From Tenericutes bacterium MO-XQ (GTDB lineage Bacteria; Bacillota_I; Bacilli_A; Acholeplasmatales; Acholeplasmataceae): a stretch of 64,000 nt of DNA. Of this stretch, positions 1-8,267 are shown one piece after another. Location: assembly GCA_002838185.1 (NCBI GenBank), contig CP017948.1, positions 434,001-498,000 of the forward strand, read 5' to 3'. Position 1 is the stretch's first letter. Every line of letters begins with the position of its first letter. The translations under genes were made by a program, and so were the position numbers. A model generated the notes under the pieces. That model was given only the letters and a program-made list of their open reading frames with translations. It ran no database searches and was not told where the DNA came from.

Positions 1-2
1 GC

Positions 3-284
3 CATATATGGGCACAAATGATTGCTGATATATTTAATGTAGAAGTTAAAACATTAAGTATTGAAGAAGGTCCGGCCCTTGGTGCTGCTATACTAGCGAT
101 GGTTGGCCATCGTGCATATCCTTCAGTAGAGAATGCTTGTGAACATATGATTAATTTGAAGTCTAGTTATCTTCCGAATCTTAATCATGTTGAACTCTAT
201 CAACAAAAATATGAGGGCTTTTTACAAATCTATCCTGCAATAAAAAAAACATATAAAAGTTTACAAAACATTTACAAATCTTAG
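3..284 (+). CDS. xylB: Xylulokinase, C-terminal fragment (5' truncated by window edge)
   Basis: The open frame runs in from the left edge, so only about the last 93 residues are visible. The segment WAQMIADIFNVEV followed by EGPALGAAILAMVG is the typical C-terminal FGGY-family sugar kinase signature (ATP-binding domain II). Xylulokinase phosphorylates D-xylulose to xylulose-5-phosphate for the pentose phosphate pathway. The identification as xylulokinase rather than another FGGY kinase rests on this short tail, on the sugar ABC transporter directly downstream and on a XylR-like palindrome overlapping its stop codon. The catalytic base lies outside the window. Confidence 0.8.
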   Translation, partial: HIWAQMIADIFNVEVKTLSIEEGPALGAAILAMVGHRAYPSVENACEHMINLKSSYLPNLNHVELYQQKYEGFLQIYPAIKKTYKSLQNIYKS

Positions 285-301
285 TTTAAATGTTAAACTA
301 A
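281..301. promoter_or_regulatory. XylR-like operator palindrome
   Basis: Perfect inverted repeat with arms TTAGTTTAA and TTAAACTAA around the 3-nt spacer ATG, overlapping the xylB stop codon. The outer TTAGTTT...AAACTAA matches the known half-site pattern of Firmicutes XylR (ROK family) operators. With a xylulokinase upstream and a sugar transporter downstream, xylose-responsive repression of the transporter is the likely role. No xylR gene is in the window. Confidence 0.6.
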
Positions 302-342
302 TACATAGATATAAGATTGTAAACTCTTACATAATAAAATCT

Positions 343-359
343 ATTCAGTAATACTGAAT
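343..359. promoter_or_regulatory. Second palindrome in the transporter leader
   Basis: Perfect inverted repeat ATTCAGTA-A-TACTGAAT ending just before the ribosome-binding site of the ATPase gene. It is unrelated in sequence to the XylR-like site. It could be a second operator or a leader hairpin; the sequence does not decide between them. Confidence 0.4.
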
Positions 360-374
360 AATGAGGTGAAGACA

Positions 375-1895
375 TTGCAAAAGAAAAAGTTATTAGAAAT
401 GAGAGCAATCACCAAAACGTTTCCGGGGGTAAAAGCATTAGATGAAGTTGATCTTTACGTTGAAGAAGGAGAAATTCATTTTATTGTTGGAGAAAACGGA
501 GCTGGGAAATCTACATTAATGAAAGTTCTTAGTGGTATTTATCATCACGGAACTTATTCTGGAGATATAGTTTTTGATGAACATATTCAAAAATATAGTG
601 GTATCAGTGATTCAGTAAAAGCTGGTATAGTTATTATCAATCAAGAGTTAGCATTGTTTCCTGAACTATCAGTATATGAAAATATATTTGTAGGTCATGA
701 AAATAAAAATGGTAGTTTCATGAATTGGGATGAAACTAAAAGATTGGCAACTAAATATCTTGATATGGTAGGTTTAAAAAAAGTTGATATATATGACAAT
801 GTTGGTACTTATGGAGTTGGTGTTCAACAACTCGTTGAAATCGCAAAAGCATTAAGTCAAAATGTTAGGTTATTAATTTTAGATGAACCAACAGCAGCGC
901 TAAACGAAGATGATAGTGAAAGATTATTAAATTTGATTGTTGATCTTAAGAAAAAAGGTATCACTTCAATTATGATTTCACATAAACTTAAAGAAGTTGA
1001 AGCGATTGCTGATTCACTCACTGTTTTAAGAGATGGTAAAGTGATTTGTCGTATGGATCGTAGTGAAATCAATGAACAAGAAATTATTAGAAACATGGTT
1101 GGACGTGAGATCACAGATATTTTTCCAAAACGACCTAAGTTTATTGATGGAGAAGTTGTTTTTGAAACAGTTCACTTTAATGCTTTTGATACAAACAAGA
1201 ATAGATATGTTGTAAACAATTCAAATATAAGAGTAAAAAAAGGTGAAGTTGTTGGTATTGCTGGGCTCATGGGCGCAGGGCGAACAGAACTGGCAATGAG
1301 TATCTTTGGTAATCCATTAAAGTATAAAGTATCTGGCTCTACAGTCGTATATGGTAAGGTAAGAAACCTAAATTCACCTACAAAGGCCATTAAGTCAGGT
1401 ATCGCATATGTTTCTGAAGATAGAAAAGGTAATGGCTTAATTTTAAGAGAAGACATCAGTCAAAATATAACAATTACAGACTTGAGTAAAATCTCAAAAT
1501 CAGGATTTCTGAATTTTCCTGAACAAGCACTTCAAACTGAAAAATATGTTAAAAGTTTAAATATCAAAACACCATCAATATTTCAACAACTTAAAAACTT
1601 AAGTGGTGGTAATCAGCAAAAAGTACAAGTTGCAAAATGGTTATTTGCAGAACCTAAAATTTTAATACTAGATGAACCAACTAGAGGTATTGATGTTGGT
1701 GCTAAATATGAAATTTACACCATTATTAATGAATTAGTAGCAAAAGGTATGAGTATCATCATGATTTCATCAGAACTGCCTGAGATTATGGGTATGTGTG
1801 ATCGCGTATATGTCATTGCAGAAGGTGTTCAGACTGCTGAGTTTAACATCGAAGATGCTACACCTGAAAAAATATTAGCAAAGGCAACATTATAG
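375..1895 (+). CDS. xylG: Sugar ABC transporter ATP-binding protein (XylG/MglA/GguA type)
   Basis: A roughly 506-residue protein with two fused ABC ATPase domains, the layout of the carbohydrate-uptake CUT2 family. Domain 1 has Walker A GENGAGKST and Walker B LLILDEPTAAL. Domain 2 has the signature LSGGNQQK and ILILDEPTRGID. As in other CUT2 ATPases, the Walker A of domain 2 is degenerate (GLMGAGRTEL). It powers sugar import with the permease that starts 10 nt downstream. Start choice: a GTG lies at 366, but the RBS GAGGTGA sits at 364-370 with a TTG at 375, so TTG 375 is preferred. The upstream xylulokinase suggests xylose, but ribose or multiple-sugar transporters look alike. Confidence 0.85.
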   Translation: MQKKKLLEMRAITKTFPGVKALDEVDLYVEEGEIHFIVGENGAGKSTLMKVLSGIYHHGTYSGDIVFDEHIQKYSGISDSVKAGIVIINQELALFPELSVYENIFVGHENKNGSFMNWDETKRLATKYLDMVGLKKVDIYDNVGTYGVGVQQLVEIAKALSQNVRLLILDEPTAALNEDDSERLLNLIVDLKKKGITSIMISHKLKEVEAIADSLTVLRDGKVICRMDRSEINEQEIIRNMVGREITDIFPKRPKFIDGEVVFETVHFNAFDTNKNRYVVNNSNIRVKKGEVVGIAGLMGAGRTELAMSIFGNPLKYKVSGSTVVYGKVRNLNSPTKAIKSGIAYVSEDRKGNGLILREDISQNITITDLSKISKSGFLNFPEQALQTEKYVKSLNIKTPSIFQQLKNLSGGNQQKVQVAKWLFAEPKILILDEPTRGIDVGAKYEIYTIINELVAKGMSIIMISSELPEIMGMCDRVYVIAEGVQTAEFNIEDATPEKILAKATL

Positions 1896-1905
1896 AGGTG
1901 AATTT

Positions 1906-4032
1906 ATGAAAAAAATAAATCCAGTATTCAAATATTTCTTAACGTTGGGATCCATGTTAAGAACAAATATTCGTGATTACGGTATGTATATCGCTTTAGG
2001 GGCTATCTTTATTACATTCTCAGCAATGACTAACGGTAACTTCTTAAAACCTACAAACTTTACAAACTTGCTGAATCAAACAGCTTATGTATCAGTATTA
2101 GCTGTTGGTATGACATTAGTTATTGTTACTAAGCAGATTGATTTATCTGTTGGGTTCTTAGGAGCTTTCCTTGGTGCATATGTTGTCGTTTCAGTTGAAG
2201 TTAATGATCAAAGTGTTCTTATTGCAGTCTTATCTGCATTAGTAATTACTATATTTGTTGGTTTTGTTAAAGGATATTTTGTAGCGAAAGTCAAGATTCC
2301 AGCATTTGTTGTTACATTAGCGGGTATGTTTATCTTTAAAGGATTACTCATGCTTAAGACTAATAATAGAACAATTCCAACAACAAATACATTCTTTAAT
2401 AAGATTGGTGTGGGGTACTTAACAGATAATGTAGTCGGTACAGTCGATACATTAACTGCTGTTGTCGGATTTTCACTGATTGCGCTATTCATTCTCATGG
2501 GTATATTAAAAAGAAGAAAGAATAACCGTTTGGGTATTCCATCAGAAAAGATTGAGTTATTTATTACAAAACTAATTATTATGTCAACCCTCATCTTCTT
2601 CATCACATGGACATTAGCTCGTTTTAGAGGGATTTCATATCTATTATTAATCACAGCTGTTATTGTTGTTATCTATCATATATTCACAACACAAACAGTT
2701 TTAGGTAGAAGAATATATGCTGTAGGGGGTAATCCTGAAGCTGCTGAACTATCTGGTATTAGTGTTGAGAAAATCTTAATCATAGTATTCATATCCATGG
2801 GTATATTAGCATTATTCTCAGGTGTTATGTATGCGTCAATGCTTCAAAACACATCACCTAACCATGGACCTTTCTGGGAATTATATGCAATTGCTGCTGC
2901 TTATATTGGTGGTACAAGTGCTGATGGTGGTGTTGGTAAAGTTGTTAATGCATTTATTGGATCAATTGTTATCATGTCATTGAAAAACGGTATGGCACTT
3001 GCTGCAGTAAACTCTAATATCGAACCTATTGTATTAGGATCAGTGTTATTACTTGCAGTAGTATTTGATGTTTATACAAGAAATGTTCGTGGTGCCGATA
3101 TGGTTGGTATGCATTATGCGAAGTTAGAGTTTAAAGAAGAGTATATAACTGCTAAAGAGAAATTTAAAGAATCAAGCAGCATACTTCATCAAACTTTAAA
3201 AGAAGAAAAAATTGAAGCAAATAAGAAATATCGTGAACTTTTAAGTAAAGAAATTCCTGTTTTTAATAAAGCTAAAGCAGAATTACTTCAAAAATATCAT
3301 ATGCATAAAGCAGAAAAAAATGCTAAGTATAAGATCGAACTTAAACGTGAAAAAGAATTATATAAAAGATCTAGAAAAGAACTTAAGGATAAAGGCTATC
3401 CTAATAAAGAAGAGTTCAAAGACAAACTTGCTAAGCTTAAACAAGAACATAAAGAAAAAATTGTTCAACTTAAGCACAAGATTTCTGATAAGAAAGCTGA
3501 TTATAAAAAAGCATTTAGTGTTGAGAAAACTAGATTTAATCAAGCATTAAAACAATTAAAAGAAACAAAATTTGATAAGAAGATCGATTTCAAGAAAGCA
3601 CTATACAAACTTAAGAAAGAACATCGTGAAAACATAGATCAACTCAATAAGGTTGTGGCATTGGCAGAAAGAGATCTCAAAGTTGAGAAGTATCAGTATA
3701 AAAAGACTAAAGATAAAATTAAGACTGAATCTCTTGCAAATGTACAATCATATAAAGATTCAATTTTAGCACTCAAAGAAAATCACATTGCAAAAGTAAA
3801 AGAACTTAAAGATGAAAGAGATGAGTATAAGCTTAAGTTAGAACAAAAGAAATTGGAATTTAATGAATTTAAACAACAATTAAAAATGGAAAAAGAGTTT
3901 AACTCACCTAAAATCATTGAACTTGAATATGATTACACAAGTGCACTTGGCGATTTAAATCGAATCAAAGATACAATCAGAAGTGCAACTGAAGAAGATT
4001 ATTTAGATAAGTTAGAAATGTTTGAATATTAA
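1906..4032 (+). CDS. xylH: Sugar ABC transporter permease with C-terminal coiled-coil extension
   Basis: Residues 1-400 form a multi-spanning CUT2 permease (XylH/GguB type), including the conserved loop around GGNPEAAELSGI and the AYIGGTSADGGVG segment. Family members normally end near residue 400. Here about 300 further residues follow (roughly 403-708), extremely rich in Lys and Glu with heptad-like spacing and no hydrophobic segments, predicted as a long cytoplasmic coiled coil. RBS AGAGGTG precedes ATG 1906. The extension has no frameshift at the junction and shares the base composition of its surroundings, so it is a genuine fusion. Its function is unknown; a scaffold or link to cytoskeleton or nucleoid is possible. 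Confidence 0.85.
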   Translation: MKKINPVFKYFLTLGSMLRTNIRDYGMYIALGAIFITFSAMTNGNFLKPTNFTNLLNQTAYVSVLAVGMTLVIVTKQIDLSVGFLGAFLGAYVVVSVEVNDQSVLIAVLSALVITIFVGFVKGYFVAKVKIPAFVVTLAGMFIFKGLLMLKTNNRTIPTTNTFFNKIGVGYLTDNVVGTVDTLTAVVGFSLIALFILMGILKRRKNNRLGIPSEKIELFITKLIIMSTLIFFITWTLARFRGISYLLLITAVIVVIYHIFTTQTVLGRRIYAVGGNPEAAELSGISVEKILIIVFISMGILALFSGVMYASMLQNTSPNHGPFWELYAIAAAYIGGTSADGGVGKVVNAFIGSIVIMSLKNGMALAAVNSNIEPIVLGSVLLLAVVFDVYTRNVRGADMVGMHYAKLEFKEEYITAKEKFKESSSILHQTLKEEKIEANKKYRELLSKEIPVFNKAKAELLQKYHMHKAEKNAKYKIELKREKELYKRSRKELKDKGYPNKEEFKDKLAKLKQEHKEKIVQLKHKISDKKADYKKAFSVEKTRFNQALKQLKETKFDKKIDFKKALYKLKKEHRENIDQLNKVVALAERDLKVEKYQYKKTKDKIKTESLANVQSYKDSILALKENHIAKVKELKDERDEYKLKLEQKKLEFNEFKQQLKMEKEFNSPKIIELEYDYTSALGDLNRIKDTIRSATEEDYLDKLEMFEY

Positions 4033-4046
4033 TTAATAGTTTATTA

Positions 4047-4060
4047 AGTGCAAAAGCACT
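4047..4060 (+). promoter_or_regulatory. Intercistronic hairpin before the binding-protein gene
   Basis: AGTGC-AAAA-GCACT hairpin between permease and binding-protein genes, without a T-run. Such hairpins often mark mRNA processing or stabilisation ahead of an abundantly expressed binding protein. Small and therefore weakly supported. Confidence 0.3.
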
Positions 4061-4088
4061 AAATATAATAAAAAAAGGAGAAAGAAAA

Positions 4089-5279
4089 ATGAAGAGAATT
4101 TTTACATTAATTCTTGCAGTAGTAGTTGTATTGTCTTTAGCTGCTTGTGGTGGAAAAGAAATCAAAATTGGTGTCGTTCTACCTGATGCATCTGAAGAAA
4201 GATGGGCAAATCAAGATGGTAAGTTCTTCGAAGAAGAATTAGACGCTCTTGGTGCAGGTTATGAATATGATATTCTATTCTCAGATGGTGATGAAGCTAA
4301 AGAAAAACAAAATGTTGAAGCTTTAATCGCTAATGGAGCAGAAGTTATTATCATTACAGTTGAAGGATCAGGTGCAGGTGCTGTTGAAGCTGCTAAAGCT
4401 GCTGGCGTTAAATTAATCGCACATGACCGTATGGCTAAGAGTGCAACTCAAACAGCTGATTACTATACAACTTTCAATAGTTGGAATGTAGGTAAAGCTA
4501 TGGGTGCTCATTTAGTTGAAGAAGCAGAAGCTGCTGGATATAGTGCAACTAACAAAGCTGACTTAGCAATTTTTGCTGGTAGAGTTGCTGACTGGCCAAA
4601 TGCTACATATTTCTTTGGTGGTGCAATGGAAGAAATCCAACCAAACTTTGATATGTTTAACATTATCAATATCAATGATGATTTCTCAGATTTAGGATTC
4701 TACACAGAAGCTACTTTTGATGATGATGCAAAAGATGAACTACAAGCTGCTATGCAAGCTGTAGATACTGACTGGAATGCTGAAACAGCTGGTACTAAAG
4801 CTGCAGCATTAGTTGCTAACTTAGAAAGTGCAACTGCTCCAAATGTTGGTAGTGATGATGTATTTGTATTAGCACCAAATGATGACACTTCAGCTGCAAT
4901 TCGTCAAGAATTCGCTAAGATGGCTACAGAATATACAGGATATTTCACAACTGGTCAAGATGCTTCTGACGTTACATTAGCAAGCTTACTAGGCGACGAA
5001 GTTAACGGTAAAGGTGTTCAAACAATGACAGTATTTAAAGATACTCATAAATTAGTTATTAACTCAGTTAAAATCGCTCAAAACATCGTAGATGATAAAG
5101 ATGGTCTTGATGGATTAACTGGTGGACCTATGATCGATAATGTTCCAACTGCTTACACTGCAATTGATACATTAACAATTGATAACCCACAACATACTTA
5201 TGATTTAATCTTTGCTACTGGTTACAAAGACAAAGAAAATTCAACATTTGATAACATTGATTTCTCAGAATGGGAATAA
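4089..5279 (+). CDS. xylF: Sugar-binding lipoprotein of ABC transporter (ChvE/XylF type)
   Basis: A 396-residue protein with a lipoprotein signal peptide (charged start, hydrophobic run, lipobox LSLAAC with Cys near residue 20), so it is tethered outside the membrane. This fits a cell with no outer membrane. The mature part is a periplasmic-binding-protein type 1 fold beginning IKIGVVLPDASEERW, with VIIITVEGSG and an interior resembling multiple-sugar-binding ChvE proteins (DTDWNAETAGTKAAAL). It delivers sugar to the permease/ATPase pair encoded upstream. RBS AAAAGGAG at good spacing before ATG. It is followed by a clear terminator, so it ends the operon. Exact sugar specificity is inferred only from context. 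Confidence 0.88.
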   Translation: MKRIFTLILAVVVVLSLAACGGKEIKIGVVLPDASEERWANQDGKFFEEELDALGAGYEYDILFSDGDEAKEKQNVEALIANGAEVIIITVEGSGAGAVEAAKAAGVKLIAHDRMAKSATQTADYYTTFNSWNVGKAMGAHLVEEAEAAGYSATNKADLAIFAGRVADWPNATYFFGGAMEEIQPNFDMFNIININDDFSDLGFYTEATFDDDAKDELQAAMQAVDTDWNAETAGTKAAALVANLESATAPNVGSDDVFVLAPNDDTSAAIRQEFAKMATEYTGYFTTGQDASDVTLASLLGDEVNGKGVQTMTVFKDTHKLVINSVKIAQNIVDDKDGLDGLTGGPMIDNVPTAYTAIDTLTIDNPQHTYDLIFATGYKDKENSTFDNIDFSEWE

Positions 5280-5310
5280 TTAATCGTTAACATTTAATTT
5301 AACAAAAGGT

Positions 5311-5344
5311 AAAGCATACTAGACATAGTGTGCTTTATTTTTTG
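5311..5344 (+). terminator. Rho-independent terminator of the sugar transporter operon
   Basis: Stem AAAGCATAC / GTGTGCTTT (one G-T wobble) with an 8-nt loop, followed by a T-rich tract to 5343. Confidence 0.85.
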
Positions 5345-5349
5345 CGCGA

Positions 5350-5404
5350 TTGTATTTTTAAAGTTATTATGATATACTGAATTTAGAATTAAGGCGAGCC
5401 TTAA
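5350..5404 (+). promoter_or_regulatory. Promoter and palindromic metalloregulator operator of the metal-transport operon
   Basis: A -35 element TTGTAT (5350-5355) and -10 TATACT (5373-5378) are separated by 17 nt. Immediately downstream, over the expected transcription start, lies the palindrome TTAAGGC-GA-GCCTTAA (5389-5404). Its TTAAGGC/GCCTTAA half-sites resemble operators of the DtxR/MntR family, and a DtxR-family protein is encoded in the operon. Binding there would block initiation, so metal-dependent autorepression is the likely logic. Confidence 0.7.
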
Positions 5405-5431
5405 AATAACAAGAACAGAAAAGGTGATAAC

Positions 5432-6256
5432 ATGATAGATTGGTTCATGAATTTACACCCAGCAATACAAGCATTGTTAGGGACAACATTTACATGGGGA
5501 CTTACAGCTTTAGGAGCTGCGCTTGTCTATTTTTTTAAAACGATCAATAGAAATGTATTTAATTTGATGTTAGGATTTGCATCTGGTGTTATGATTGCTG
5601 CAAGTTTTTGGTCGTTATTAGCGCCAGCAATTGATATGGCAAATGAACAAGGAGCAACAGCTTGGATAGTAGTTGCTATTGGATTTGCACTTGGGGGAGT
5701 ATTCTTATATATTGCAGATAAAACAATCCCTCATATGCATTTTGGGATGAACCATGATAAAGAAGGGATTCCTACAAAACTCAAAAGAAATGTCTTATTA
5801 GTTTTCTCAATTACTTTACATAATATTCCTGAAGGTTTAGCAGTAGGTGTGGCATTTGGAGCAGTTCAATATCAAACAGGAGACCCTTTAGCAGCTACTT
5901 TAGCAGCTATAGGACTAGCAATAGGTATTGGTATTCAAAACTTCCCTGAAGGGGCAGCGGTGTCTATTCCTTTAAGACGAGAAGGTGTTTCTAGAAACAA
6001 AGCATTTCTTCTTGGTCAAGCTTCAGGACTTGTCGAACCAGTATCTGGTGTTTTAGGAGCTTTACTAGTGATTTCAGTGAGTCAAGTCTTACCATATGCT
6101 TTAGCGTTTGCTGCTGGTGCAATGATTTATGTTGTTGTAGAAGAACTTATTCCAGAAGCTCAGCAAAAACAAACACCTAAAGGCGCGCATTATGCAACCT
6201 TTGGGGTTATGGTTGGATTCATTATTATGATGATGCTAGATGTTGCATTAGGATAG
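5432..6256 (+). CDS. ZIP-family metal cation transporter (ZupT-like)
   Basis: A 274-residue, roughly eight-span membrane protein of the ZIP family. The paired metal-site motifs HNIPEG (TM4) and NFPEG (TM5) are intact, as are the TM4-TM5 polar residues. ZIP proteins import divalent cations such as Zn, Fe or Mn. RBS AAAAGGTG precedes ATG 5432. It is first in an operon with a DtxR-family repressor and two MgtE proteins, behind a DtxR-like operator. This favours Mn or Fe over Zn as the physiological metal, but the sequence cannot settle the substrate. Confidence 0.88.
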   Translation: MIDWFMNLHPAIQALLGTTFTWGLTALGAALVYFFKTINRNVFNLMLGFASGVMIAASFWSLLAPAIDMANEQGATAWIVVAIGFALGGVFLYIADKTIPHMHFGMNHDKEGIPTKLKRNVLLVFSITLHNIPEGLAVGVAFGAVQYQTGDPLAATLAAIGLAIGIGIQNFPEGAAVSIPLRREGVSRNKAFLLGQASGLVEPVSGVLGALLVISVSQVLPYALAFAAGAMIYVVVEELIPEAQQKQTPKGAHYATFGVMVGFIIMMMLDVALG

Positions 6257-6271
6257 AAAGGGGTGTCTAAA

Positions 6272-6925
6272 TTGATCAATAGAGCTGAAGAAGATTATAT
6301 CAAAGCTATTTATGAATTAACGATTCAAAATGAGCAACCGATGATTAAGACAAATGAAATTTCAGAGTATTTTGGTTATACAGACCAGTCAGTCAATGAA
6401 ATGATTAAGAAGTTAAACCAAAAGAAATATGTTAATTTTGTGCCGTATAAAGGTATAAACTTAACCAATAAGGGTAAAAAAGAAGCAATCAGAATGATTA
6501 GAGCCCATCGTATTTGGGAAGTCTTTTTAACGGATAAGTTAGGAATTTCTTGGGAAGATGTTCATGAAGATGCAGAAAAATTGGAACATGCAACAAGCCA
6601 AAGAGTGTTAAACTTGCTTTATGACTTTATTGGTAAACCAGATTTTTGTCAACACGGTAACCCGATTCCTAATTTACAAGGAGATATTAAAAAAGCTTCT
6701 AATTTTAGTCTTGCTTCATGTGAAGTAGGAGATGTTTTCAAACTTACTAGAGTATTAGATTTAAGAGATTTGCTGATATATTTAAATGAAGAGAACATTA
6801 AACTCAATGATGAGTTAACCATTATTGAAAAAAACGAGTTTAATGAAATTATAAAAGTTAGACACCATAATGAGCATAAAACGATTTCTATGAAAACAGC
6901 AAAAATGCTATTTGGTACTAAATAA
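6272..6925 (+). CDS. DtxR/MntR-family metal-dependent transcriptional regulator
   Basis: About 217 residues with an N-terminal winged helix (AEEDYIKAIYELT; recognition region near YTDQSVNEMIKKL), then the dimerisation and metal-binding domain (HRIWEVFLTDKLG, EDAEKLEHATSQRVL) and an SH3-like FeoA tail. His and Glu residues expected for metal binding (HRIWE, HEDAEKLEH) and a Cys in the FCQHGNPIP motif are present. The C-terminal tail is as in DtxR/IdeR/MntR long forms. RBS AAAGGGG (6257-6263) fits TTG 6272 better than GTG 6263, which overlaps it. It probably binds the palindrome at 5389-5404 and represses its own operon when metal is plentiful. Confidence 0.88.
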   Translation: MINRAEEDYIKAIYELTIQNEQPMIKTNEISEYFGYTDQSVNEMIKKLNQKKYVNFVPYKGINLTNKGKKEAIRMIRAHRIWEVFLTDKLGISWEDVHEDAEKLEHATSQRVLNLLYDFIGKPDFCQHGNPIPNLQGDIKKASNFSLASCEVGDVFKLTRVLDLRDLLIYLNEENIKLNDELTIIEKNEFNEIIKVRHHNEHKTISMKTAKMLFGTK

Positions 6926-6949
6926 CTTTAAAAGGAGCGTGTGTCTAAG

Positions 6950-8266
6950 ATGTTAAAAGATGTATTAAGAGAGAATAAAAAACAAATAAAAGCTTATTTA
7001 GATGATATACATGGATACGACTTAGCACAGTCTTTTTTAGAACTTTCTGATGAAGAAAAAGAGAAGTTATATACAGTCATTTCAAATGAGAAACTTGCGG
7101 ATCTTGTCGCTTATTTAGATGCTGAAATCGGTGCACAGATATTTGCTGAATTTGATTTAATCAAACAAAAGAATCTAATTGATTATATGGATCCTGATGA
7201 TGCTGCTGATATCATTCTAGAATTAGAAGAAGAAGATCAAGAAGCACTCATCCAAACACTTGATAAAGAAAGTGATGTATTATCACTGATTCAATACAAT
7301 GAAGATCAAACAGGATCTGCAATGACCAATCTTGTTGTAAAACTAGATGTCACAATGGATGTAAAGAAAGCGACAAAAAAAGTCATTTTAGAAGCACCTG
7401 ATGTAGAAACTATTTCTACTCTTTTTGTTGTTGATGAAAATGACAAATTTATTGGTATTGTAGATTTAAAAAAACTACTTAAAGCAAAGACACCATTAAC
7501 AGTTAAAGATATTTATGAAGAACATCCTTATGCTTTTGATAAAGATCCTATTATTGAGACCATTTCAAAAATTAGAAATTATGCGATCTATGAAATGCCT
7601 ATTGTTGATGAGAATATGCACTTATTGGGTATAGTTACTTTAGATGATGCACTTGATATCTATGAAGAAGAAGCAAAAGAAGATTTTGAGATGTTAGCAG
7701 CCTTACCAGAAACGATAGAATCTGGTGTCATTAAAACAGCACTTCATCGTATTCCATGGCTTCTCATGCTTTTAGCGATTTCAATTCCGATATCTCTAGT
7801 TACCTCATTATTTGAAGAAATTATTGCTGCTGTAGCAATACTAGTTATCTTTCAACCACTAATTTCTGGTTCTGCAGGTAATGTTGCAACTCAAACACTT
7901 GCAGTAACTTTAAGAATGTTATCCAAAAATGAAGAAGGTATAAAAAAGAACTCATATCGCGAAATTATCACAGGCATGATTAATGGTCTTATTATTGGTA
8001 TATTAGCTTTTGTAATTACATTAGTTTTTACAACCATGAATGCATCATTAATAACCAGTCCATTAAGCATAGCATTTGTAGTTGGTCTATCCTTATGGTT
8101 AACTGTACTTTTTGCACCTATCATTGCTGTATCTATACCACTGGTACTAAAACTATTTAAAATCGATCCTGCTGTTGCAAGCGGACCTTTTATTACGACC
8201 TTAATTGATATTTCTGCAATAACACTTTACTTTGGTCTTGCAACACTTCTATTAGGAGGTGTGTGA
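6950..8266 (+). CDS. mgtE: MgtE-type magnesium transporter (first copy)
   Basis: About 438 residues in the MgtE order: acidic helical N-domain (roughly 10-125), two CBS domains (roughly 130-250) and five C-terminal membrane spans with QPLISGSAGNVATQTLAV and DPAVASGPFITTLID, the pore-forming signatures. It conducts Mg2+ (some homologues Mn2+ or Co2+) and is gated by intracellular metal through the CBS/N domains. RBS AAAGGAG at 6931-6937 lies 3 nt from GTG 6941 and 12 nt from ATG 6950, so either could be the start. The stop overlaps the region upstream of the second mgtE, so the two are co-translated. Confidence 0.9.
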   Translation: MLKDVLRENKKQIKAYLDDIHGYDLAQSFLELSDEEKEKLYTVISNEKLADLVAYLDAEIGAQIFAEFDLIKQKNLIDYMDPDDAADIILELEEEDQEALIQTLDKESDVLSLIQYNEDQTGSAMTNLVVKLDVTMDVKKATKKVILEAPDVETISTLFVVDENDKFIGIVDLKKLLKAKTPLTVKDIYEEHPYAFDKDPIIETISKIRNYAIYEMPIVDENMHLLGIVTLDDALDIYEEEAKEDFEMLAALPETIESGVIKTALHRIPWLLMLLAISIPISLVTSLFEEIIAAVAILVIFQPLISGSAGNVATQTLAVTLRMLSKNEEGIKKNSYREIITGMINGLIIGILAFVITLVFTTMNASLITSPLSIAFVVGLSLWLTVLFAPIIAVSIPLVLKLFKIDPAVASGPFITTLIDISAITLYFGLATLLLGGV

Positions 8267-8267
8267 G

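Noticed and set aside
857-1456. Antisense ORFs inside the ATPase gene
   Set aside because: No ribosome site, and the coding signal on the plus strand is strong; they are frame shadows, as are similar short ORFs elsewhere.
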